NCBI GenBank assembly: GCA_050330205.1
Contig: JBHJOA010000007.1
Coordinates: 62,001-126,000, forward strand
DNA from: Pelagibius sp050330205
GTDB lineage: Bacteria > Pseudomonadota > Alphaproteobacteria > Kiloniellales > Kiloniellaceae
Direction of reading: 5' to 3'
DNA: 64,000 bases
Under the pieces are notes generated by a model. That model was not told where the DNA came from, did no database searches, and was given only the letters and a program-made list of their open reading frames with translations. Positions 58,456 to 64,000 of the stretch are shown in pieces; within the stretch, counting starts at the first letter, position 1; each line of letters opens with the position of its first letter. Made by a program: the position numbers and the translations under genes.

Positions 58456-58647
58456 GACAAAAATGCTGCACTGCACTAAGAAATCCGCATGGCTGACATA
58501 CCAGCGTTGCATGACGGTGCCGGCCGGTGCGGCCGCCGCCGACCCCTTGCGGCCCGCGTGGCCTCTCAAGTAGGCTCCGCGGCACTTTGCCGGGCCTCTC
58601 GGGTCCGACTCCTTTCCGCAAACGTCACTACAGGTGAGATCGACGCG

Positions 58648-59517
58648 ATGACCAAGCTTGCCTTCCTCGGCCTCGGCGTCATGGGCTTCCCCATGGCCGG
58701 ACACCTGGCCGCCGCCGGCCACGACGTCACCGTCTACAACCGCACCGCCGCCAAGGCCGACGCCTGGGTGGCCCGGCACGGCGGCGCCGCTGCCAAAACG
58801 CCGAAGGCCGCGGCCGAAGGCGCCGAGATGGTGTTCTCCTGCGTCGGCAACGACGACGACCTGCGCAGCGTGATCCTGGGCGAGGCAGGGGCCTTTGCCG
58901 GCATGGCTAAAGGCAGCATCCTGGTCGACAACACCACCGCCTCGGCCGAGGTGGCGCGCGAGCTGGCGGCGGCCGGCAAGAAGCAGGGCATCGACTTTAT
59001 CGACGCGCCGGTCTCCGGCGGCCAGGCCGGCGCCGAGAACGGCGCCCTCACGGTGATGTGCGGCGGCGACGCCAAGGCCTTCGCGCGCGCGCAGCCGGTG
59101 ATCGACGCCTTCGCCAAGGCGGTCACCCTCATGGGCCCGTCAGGGGCCGGCCAGCTCACCAAGATGGTCAACCAGATCTGCATCGCCGGCCTGCTGCAGG
59201 GCCTCGCCGAGGGCATGAACTTCGGCCTCAAGGCCGGCCTCGACATGGACAAGGTGATCGAGGTCATCGGCAAGGGCGCGGCGCAGTCCTGGCAGATGGA
59301 CAACCGCGGCCAGACCATGTGCCGCGGCGAGTTCGAGTTCGGCTTCGCCGTCGACTGGATGCGCAAGGATCTCGGCATCTGCCTCGCCGAGTCCAAGAAC
59401 AACGGCGCCCGCCTGCCGGTCGCCGCCCTGGTCGACCAGTTCTACGGCCAGGTCCAGGCCCGCGGCGGCAACCGCTGGGACACCTCCAGCCTCATGCACC
59501 TGCTGGCCAACGACTGA
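58648..59517 (+). CDS. 3-hydroxyisobutyrate dehydrogenase family protein
   Basis: The 289-residue product belongs to the beta-hydroxyacid dehydrogenases that oxidise 3-hydroxyisobutyrate, tartronate semialdehyde or gamma-hydroxybutyrate-type substrates with NAD(P)+. Motifs are the Rossmann start LAFLGLGVMGFPMAGHLAAAGHDV with NRT after strand 2, the substrate loop DAPVSGGQAGAENGAL, and the catalytic Lys in GAGQLTKMVNQI. Which acid is used cannot be decided from sequence. The gene is flanked by a DUF1127 gene (divergent) and family B repeats. Confidence 0.9.
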   Translation: MTKLAFLGLGVMGFPMAGHLAAAGHDVTVYNRTAAKADAWVARHGGAAAKTPKAAAEGAEMVFSCVGNDDDLRSVILGEAGAFAGMAKGSILVDNTTASAEVARELAAAGKKQGIDFIDAPVSGGQAGAENGALTVMCGGDAKAFARAQPVIDAFAKAVTLMGPSGAGQLTKMVNQICIAGLLQGLAEGMNFGLKAGLDMDKVIEVIGKGAAQSWQMDNRGQTMCRGEFEFGFAVDWMRKDLGICLAESKNNGARLPVAALVDQFYGQVQARGGNRWDTSSLMHLLAND

Positions 59518-59575
59518 GGGGCGGAGGCCAGCGGTCTACAGTGCCGTCGCAGGGAACTCTGGCATCGGCAGCCTG

Positions 59576-59721
59576 CGTCCTTCGAGACGCGCGCCCGGGC
59601 CAGCGCCCGGTCGCGCTCCTCAGGATGAGGTATATCTCTGATGGCACAAAGAAACGTCCTCATGGTGAGGAGCGCCGCAGGCGCGTCTCGAACCATGAGG
59701 AGCCCCGAAGGGGCGTCTCGA
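59576..59721. repeat. Palindromic intergenic repeats, family B, copy 3 (three half-elements)
   Basis: In the 312-bp gap 59518-59829 one half-element at 59576-59630 faces another at 59656-59699, and a further short arm (GAGGAGCCCCGAAGGGGCGTCTCGAAG) follows up to 59721. The third arm looks like a partial duplication. Nothing else was recognised in this gap apart from the upstream region of the DUF2938 gene. Confidence 0.85.
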
Positions 59722-59829
59722 AGTACGCGCGGCAGCGATCCAATACTCCGGCCACACGCGGTACCAGATCACCGTGCGGCGGCGTGTCGAGTTCGCATAG
59801 GATTGCGCCCAAAGCGGTGAGGGGACTCC

Positions 59830-60321
59830 ATGTCATCTGAGGGCTTCGTCCTGCAGGCCTGCGTCGCCGGTGTCTTCGCCACCGTCGTGCTCGACCTCTG
59901 GCAGCGCCTGCTGCACGCCGCCGTCGGCATCCCTCCGGCCAACTGGGCCTTCATCGGGCGCTGGTTCGCCTATCTCCCGAGCGGCCGCTTCGTGCACCGG
60001 CCGATCGCGGCAACATCAGCCGTGCCTGGCGAACTCGCCCTCGGCTGGGCGCTCCACTACTTGATCGGCATCGCCTACGGCTTCGCCTATCTCGGGCTCA
60101 TGGTCTATGGGCTCGACCGGCCGCCGAGTCTGCTGAACGGTGTCGCGTTCGGCGCCGCCTCGGTCGTGATCCCGTGGTTCATCCTGCAGCCAGGCCTCGG
60201 CATCGGCGTGATGGGCCGCCTCGCCCCGGACCCGCGCGTGCCGATGCTGAACGCGCTCGCGTCGCACGGTCTCTACGGGGCGGCGCTCTATGTGGGAGTG
60301 AGGTTAGCGACTGCCGCCTAA
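59830..60321 (+). CDS. DUF2938 family membrane protein
   Basis: The 163-residue product has four membrane segments with the family features VFATVVLDLWQRLL at the start, HYLIGIAYGFAYL in the middle and PWFILQPGLGIG later. DUF2938 members are small inner-membrane proteins of unknown function. The gene ends in a 4-base overlap with the convergent gene. Confidence 0.85.
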   Translation: MSSEGFVLQACVAGVFATVVLDLWQRLLHAAVGIPPANWAFIGRWFAYLPSGRFVHRPIAATSAVPGELALGWALHYLIGIAYGFAYLGLMVYGLDRPPSLLNGVAFGAASVVIPWFILQPGLGIGVMGRLAPDPRVPMLNALASHGLYGAALYVGVRLATAA

Positions 60322-61166
60322 AGAGCCACCCCACCGCAGGGTGTCATCTGTAGCCCGCCTACTGCTGATCGCCACCATTCTTCGTCCGGGCGCTCTGCAG
60401 CGGCGTGCTGCGTAACAGCCCGCAGAATCACCGCTTCATAGAGGCGGCTGTAAAAGTCCTGATTGGCTCCCCAGCATTCCTTCAAGGTGTCGTAAATAGA
60501 ATGGTCGCGAGGCGCACGAAACGCATCGGACGAACGTTCAAAGAAGTGGAAGAGCGGGTCGCGCAGCGGGCGCGGCAGGCAAGTTAGATCGTCATAGAAG
60601 CCCGAGTGCCACCGTATGCTCCCCAGCGTCGAGGCAAGATCGAAGTAGCGAGTGAGGGCATCGCGGAAGCATTTGGCTTCAATCGACGAAATCGCTGTTT
60701 CTACGGTCCGGAGATGTTGCGGGTGCTGCCAAGCATACAGGTCCGCGATAAGCCGCGATTGAAAGGCAAGCACATGGATTTCGCTGAGCCGAACCGAGCC
60801 GGCATGCGTTTCCGACATCAGGGCAATCCATGGAGACACCAGCATCCCGTCAACGTCAGAAGTCGGCCATACCTGTCTTGCCCTTCCGTTCGGCGCCACC
60901 CAGTGCGCCAAGTGCAGCACAACTGTCACGTCTTCCTCGACAGCGCCCTGAGCCCGCAACCGCCTGAGCGCTTCTTCCAGCGCTGCCTGCGTCGCCGCCA
61001 CTTCCGTATACTGCCGGTATTTCTCAGGCGGGTAGGAGTGCCCGCTATCCAGACTCCTGAGCTCATAATCGTCAGCCTGCACAGCGCCTCCCACCGAGGC
61101 CGCCATCCCCACAGCCGTTGCCAGGGCAATCAGCCACAGAACCGGACGCCGAGATACTTCAGCCAC
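60318..61166 (-). CDS. Secreted protein of unknown function
   Basis: The 282-residue product has a signal peptide (LWLIALATAVGMAASVGGAVQA). The mature part has a mixed fold with TQAALEEALRRLRAQGAV, the segment VVLHLAHWVAPNGRARQVWPTSDVDGML, and three to four scattered cysteines. No family was recognised. GC content and codon use are lower than in its neighbours (for example around 60600-60800), which could mean recent acquisition. It overlaps mazG by 8 bases on the same strand and is probably cotranscribed with it. Confidence 0.72.
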   Translation of the reverse strand: MAEVSRRPVLWLIALATAVGMAASVGGAVQADDYELRSLDSGHSYPPEKYRQYTEVAATQAALEEALRRLRAQGAVEEDVTVVLHLAHWVAPNGRARQVWPTSDVDGMLVSPWIALMSETHAGSVRLSEIHVLAFQSRLIADLYAWQHPQHLRTVETAISSIEAKCFRDALTRYFDLASTLGSIRWHSGFYDDLTCLPRPLRDPLFHFFERSSDAFRAPRDHSIYDTLKECWGANQDFYSRLYEAVILRAVTQHAAAERPDEEWWRSAVGGLQMTPCGGVAL

Positions 61167-62034
61167 CGCGCTCGGCGCGCTTGGCGGCCTGCCACTGCGC
61201 TTCCAGCGCCTCCAGGCTCTGCGCCGCAGCGGTCTCGCCGGCGGCGGCCAGGGCCGCCTCCATGGCGCGGAAGCGGCGTTCGAACTTCAGGTTGGCGCGC
61301 CTCAGCGCGGTTTCGGGATCGACCTTCAGGTGGCGCGCCAGGTTGACGGCGACGAACAGCAGGTCGCCGACCTCGTCCTCCAGGCGGTCGGGCGCGCCTC
61401 CGAGCCCGATCTCCTCGCGGATCTCGGCGATCTCCTCCTCGAGCTTGTCGAAAACCTGCTCGGCCTCCGGCCAGTCGAAGCCGACCCGCGCGGCGCGCTG
61501 CTGCAGCTTCTCGGCGCGCAACAGGGCGGGCAGGGCGGCGGTCACTCCGTCGAGGGCGCTCGGCGGCGCGCCGCCGGCGCCGTTCTCCCGCGCCGCCTTG
61601 GCCGCGCGCTCGGTCTCTTTCTGCGCCTCCCAGGTGACCTTCACGTCGTCGGCAGTGGCCGCGTCGTGGTCGGCGAAGACATGGGGATGGCGGCTGATCA
61701 TCTTGTCGGCGATCGCCGCCGCCACGTCGGCGAAGGCGAAGTCGCCGGCCTCTTCGGCCATGCGCGCGTGGAACACCACCTGCAGCAGCAGGTCGCCCAG
61801 CTCGTCCTTCAGTGCCGCCATGTCGTTCTGCTCGATGGCGTCGGCGACCTCGTAAGCCTCCTCGATGGTGTAGGGGGCGATGGTCGAGAAGTCCTGCTCG
61901 AGGTCCCAGGGGCAGCCGCCCTCGGGGTCGCGCAGGCGCGCCATGACGGCGAGCAGGCGCTCGATATTGCGGGCGGCGGCAGCGGGAGCACCGGGGGGCG
62001 AGTTGGGGGGCGAGTCGGGCGGGCTGTCGGTCAT
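61159..62034 (-). CDS. mazG: Nucleoside triphosphate pyrophosphohydrolase MazG
   Basis: MazG hydrolyses NTPs to NMP and pyrophosphate, cleaning up abnormal nucleotides. The 291-residue product has two MazG-type helical domains with the EExxE-type sites (TIEEAYEVADAI...KDELGDLLLQVVFHARMAEE and a second EEEIAEIREEI...DEVGDLLFVAVNLARHL). The N-terminus has a Pro/Ser-rich tail of about 20 residues. The ATG at 62034 is preferred over a GTG three codons upstream. Confidence 0.94.
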   Translation of the reverse strand: MTDSPPDSPPNSPPGAPAAAARNIERLLAVMARLRDPEGGCPWDLEQDFSTIAPYTIEEAYEVADAIEQNDMAALKDELGDLLLQVVFHARMAEEAGDFAFADVAAAIADKMISRHPHVFADHDAATADDVKVTWEAQKETERAAKAARENGAGGAPPSALDGVTAALPALLRAEKLQQRAARVGFDWPEAEQVFDKLEEEIAEIREEIGLGGAPDRLEDEVGDLLFVAVNLARHLKVDPETALRRANLKFERRFRAMEAALAAAGETAAAQSLEALEAQWQAAKRAERGG

Positions 62035-62097
62035 GGCGGCCACACTAGTGAAAGCGAAGGCGGACGGCCAGAGGCGAGGCGAAACTCAACATTTCGA

Positions 62098-62127
62098 TTA
62101 GCAATCCCCTAATGAATCTACTATATC
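62098..62127 (+). promoter_or_regulatory. Possible promoter giving a nearly leaderless PAS_5 message
   Basis: TTAGCA (62098-62103) and TATATC (62122-62127) are 18 bases apart. The start of transcription would fall 2-3 bases before the ATG of the PAS gene, which has no Shine-Dalgarno sequence. Confidence 0.35.
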
Positions 62128-62136
62128 CCTGGTTAT

Positions 62137-62700
62137 ATGACCGGCACCGTAGCGCTGGCCGAGGAGAAACCGAAGGGTGTCTTCTTCAGCCGCATTTCCC
62201 AAGATTTCTACACCTATTGGCAGGCCCTGGCGAAACGCCGCGGCGGCGTGCCGCTGCGCGGCGACCTCGATCCCGCCGACATCCCCCGTCTGCTGCCGTT
62301 CGTCTTCATCGTCGAGAAGGTGAGGGAGAGCGGCCGCTTCTTCTTCCGCCTGTCGGGCACCGGCATCCGCGACATCATGGGCTCCGAGAACACCGGCCAC
62401 TTCCTCGACGAACTGCTGCGCGGCGAGGATCTGGCGACGGTGTCCCGGATGTTCGACCAGGTGCTGGAGCAGGGGGTCTGCATCCGCTCCATCGAAGGCC
62501 TGACCTACAGCGACCGCAGCTACCTGCGGGTCGAGATCCTGCGCCTGCCGCTGCGCGCCGACGACGGCGACCAGCGCCTGGTGCTGGGCTGCCTGTCGCG
62601 GATCGAGGACGACGACCGGCCCGAGCAGACGTTCAGTTCGATCAAGGACAAGCAGGTCATCCAGATCGACAACGACGTGCTGCCCCGCAAGTCCTTCTAG
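62137..62700 (+). CDS. PAS_5 domain protein (PF07310 type)
   Basis: The 187-residue product fits the PAS_5 family, common in Rhodospirillales and Rhizobiales: FYTYWQALAKRRGGVPLRGDLDPADIPRLLPFVFIVE, then FRLSGTGIRDIMGSENTGHFLDELL. Such proteins sense small ligands or redox state, but few have been studied. No output domain is present. It is divergent from mazG and lacks an obvious ribosome site. Confidence 0.82.
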   Translation: MTGTVALAEEKPKGVFFSRISQDFYTYWQALAKRRGGVPLRGDLDPADIPRLLPFVFIVEKVRESGRFFFRLSGTGIRDIMGSENTGHFLDELLRGEDLATVSRMFDQVLEQGVCIRSIEGLTYSDRSYLRVEILRLPLRADDGDQRLVLGCLSRIEDDDRPEQTFSSIKDKQVIQIDNDVLPRKSF

Positions 62701-62778
62701 CGTTCATCGAACTACGGCGACACGGCAGCCCCGCGAGGGAAACTGCCGCATCGCCGGAGAGGGAACCTGCGCGGCGGG

Positions 62779-63423
62779 TCAGCCGGCGGGGCTCACGCAA
62801 AGGCTGCCGTAGGTGTTGGCCTCGCTCCACTCCTCGACCTCGTTGTGGTCGTCGAGGTGGATCGAGAACTGGCAGACGCCGGAGAATCCCGGGGTATAGC
62901 AGCCGTTGGGGATACCCTGGGTGATCAGCAGCTGGCCGTTGGCCGGGATGTTGCCGATTACCTGGGCGGGCGCCGCGCCGGCGTTGGGGAAGCTCGGCGT
63001 CCACTGGAAGCTGCCGCTGTCGCTGCCGCCGGCGTTGCGGATGTAGAAGCGGATCTGGTTCGGCGTGCCGCCGGCCGGGTTCTGCAGGCAGTAGCTGTGC
63101 GTGGGGAAGCCCTCGGGCAGGTTGTTCGGGTTGTTGTAGTAGGGAATTACCACCAGGTTGGCGAGCTGGCTCGGGGTGTCGGGCCCGCCCTTGGAAGTGC
63201 CGGTGGCGATCTTGCCGGGAGTGCCCGGACGGTCGCCGCGCTTGACCTGCAGCTGCTGCGGGCGCGACGGCTTGACCGTCCCGGCGTCGGCGGGGGCGAT
63301 CTGGGCCGGCGTGCTGCGCAGCTGGGTGGCGTTCTGGGCGGTGCTGTCCTGGGCGAGGGCGGCGAAGGCGGTGGCGGCGGCAAAAGCCGCCAGTGCGGTC
63401 ACGGTAATGGGGCTCTTGCGCAT
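62779..63423 (-). CDS. Secreted CARDB-like domain protein
   Basis: The 214-residue product has a signal peptide (SPITVTALAAFAAATAFAALAQ) and a Pro/Gln/Lys-rich linker. From about residue 90 it has an immunoglobulin-like domain with YYNNPNN, QIRFYIRNAGGSDSGSFQW and the closing HLDDHNEVEEWSEANTYG, a CARDB-like pattern often found in cell-surface adhesion proteins. Three cysteines in the domain (SYCLQN, GCYTPG, SLCVSP) plus VCQF may form disulfides. The ATG at 63423 follows AAGGA. Confidence 0.78.
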   Translation of the reverse strand: MRKSPITVTALAAFAAATAFAALAQDSTAQNATQLRSTPAQIAPADAGTVKPSRPQQLQVKRGDRPGTPGKIATGTSKGGPDTPSQLANLVVIPYYNNPNNLPEGFPTHSYCLQNPAGGTPNQIRFYIRNAGGSDSGSFQWTPSFPNAGAAPAQVIGNIPANGQLLITQGIPNGCYTPGFSGVCQFSIHLDDHNEVEEWSEANTYGSLCVSPAG

Positions 63424-63546
63424 CGGGGTCGTCCTTCTTCTGGAGTTTGATCCTTCGGCGGGTCTCCGATATGCATCGTTGGCACCCGCGTTACCCTGTC
63501 GGTCGCGCCTGTTGGTTAAGAGGTTCAATAAGGTCGGAAGGAAAAT

Positions 63547-64000
63547 ATGCAGCTCTCCCCAGATAGCCCGCCTGCGGACGAGCCGCTGCGCCGGGACCGG
63601 CCCCTGCGGGCCGTGATCTTCGACCTCGACGGCACCCTGGTCGACAGCGTGGCCGACATCCACGCGGCCGTGGTGGCGTTCCTCGCCGAGCGCGGACAGC
63701 CGGCGCTCGACCTGGCGACGGTGATCGGCTTCGTCGGCAGCGGCGTGCCGGTGCTGCTGGAACGGGTGCTGGGCGCCGTGGGGGAGGCGGCCGACGCGGC
63801 GGCGGTCCAGGCGGCGCTGCCGCGCTTCCTGGAGATCTACGGCGCCGCGCCGAGCGCCCTGTCGCGGCTCTACCCCGAGGTCGCCGAGACCCTGGCGGCC
63901 TTGCGGGCGGGCGGCCTGGTGCTGGGCATCTGCACCAACAAGCCGGTGGCGCCGGCACGCAGCATGCTCGCCGACCTCGGCATCGCCGACTTCTTCGCGG
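63547..64000 (+). CDS. gph: Phosphoglycolate phosphatase, N-terminal part (truncated by window edge)
   Basis: Gph removes phosphate from 2-phosphoglycolate arising from DNA repair or photorespiration. About 151 codons are inside the window. HAD motif I is VIFDLDGTLVDSVADIHAAV, and motif II is GICTNKPVAPARSML. The cap domain with VGSGVPVLLERVLG lies between, as in phosphoglycolate phosphatases. The rest runs past base 64000. The start at 63547 follows GGAAGGAAAAT. Confidence 0.88.
   Translation, partial: MQLSPDSPPADEPLRRDRPLRAVIFDLDGTLVDSVADIHAAVVAFLAERGQPALDLATVIGFVGSGVPVLLERVLGAVGEAADAAAVQAALPRFLEIYGAAPSALSRLYPEVAETLAALRAGGLVLGICTNKPVAPARSMLADLGIADFFA

Overview
The window is a 64 kb stretch of a GC-rich (roughly two-thirds G+C) alphaproteobacterial chromosome. 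Gene content and order point to a Rhodospirillales or Kiloniellales-like lineage. The markers are the block dusB(nifR3)-ntrB-ntrC-ntrY-ntrX-trkA-dat-HAD-hfq-hflX, the fused ispDF gene, a pyruvate dehydrogenase operon whose E1-beta subunit carries its own lipoyl domain, the pair eno-ftsB directly ahead of pdhA, a CIRCE-controlled groESL operon, and two families of palindromic intergenic repeats of a type common in this class. The genus is not proven by anything seen here. No rRNA, tRNA, CRISPR array, transposase, integrase or phage gene was found.

Layout. 0-8.3 kb: the 5' part of trpE and ppiD on the minus strand, then tpiA-secG-pyrG, a divergent azoreductase/LysR pair, and kdsA. 8.4-11 kb: an ammonium transporter fused to a chemoreceptor signalling domain. 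11-21.6 kb: eno, ftsB and the pyruvate dehydrogenase operon (pdhA-pdhB-pdhC-two secreted paralogues-lpdA), followed by lipA and a COQ10/RatA-type gene. 21.7-27.7 kb: small regulators, a membrane winged-helix/TPR protein, a CPBP protease, and pncC-pgpA-ispDF. 27.7-41 kb: a CcsA-like membrane protein, then the nitrogen-regulation two-component block running into trkA, D-amino acid transaminase, a HAD phosphatase, hfq and hflX. 41-44.1 kb: groES-groEL with promoter, CIRCE element and terminator, then an inositol-monophosphatase-family gene. 44.2-47 kb: alanine dehydrogenase and an omega-amino acid:pyruvate transaminase. 47-50.3 kb: an ECF sigma factor, anti-sigma factor and membrane protein facing a DUF4168 protein and two lipoproteins. 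50.3-54.5 kb: a complete spermidine/putrescine ABC transporter (potD-potA-potB-potC). 54.7-64 kb: a MocR regulator, several small genes (SET domain, DUF1127, DUF2938, PAS_5, CARDB-like), a 3-hydroxyisobutyrate dehydrogenase family enzyme, mazG and the 5' part of a phosphoglycolate phosphatase.

Functional links. Central carbon flow is well represented: tpiA, eno, the PDH complex with lipoate synthase. Nitrogen handling is the second theme: NtrBC and NtrYX, an ammonium transporter-chemoreceptor, alanine dehydrogenase plus transaminase, and polyamine uptake. The third theme is envelope and stress regulation (PpiD, GroESL, the ECF module, HflX, Hfq).

The most noteworthy items are these. (1) The ECF module has two divergent promoters that both read GGAAC-N17-CGTC, so the sigma operon and the facing envelope-protein gene look co-regulated. 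(2) The Amt-MCP fusion keeps both pore histidines and a near-canonical chemoreceptor tip. (3) Two tandem secreted paralogues of unknown function sit inside the PDH operon. (4) Several unassigned operator-like dyads occur upstream of pdhA, between azoR and lysR, in a 340-bp intergenic region at 22.8 kb, ahead of ald, and inside the DUF1127 promoter.
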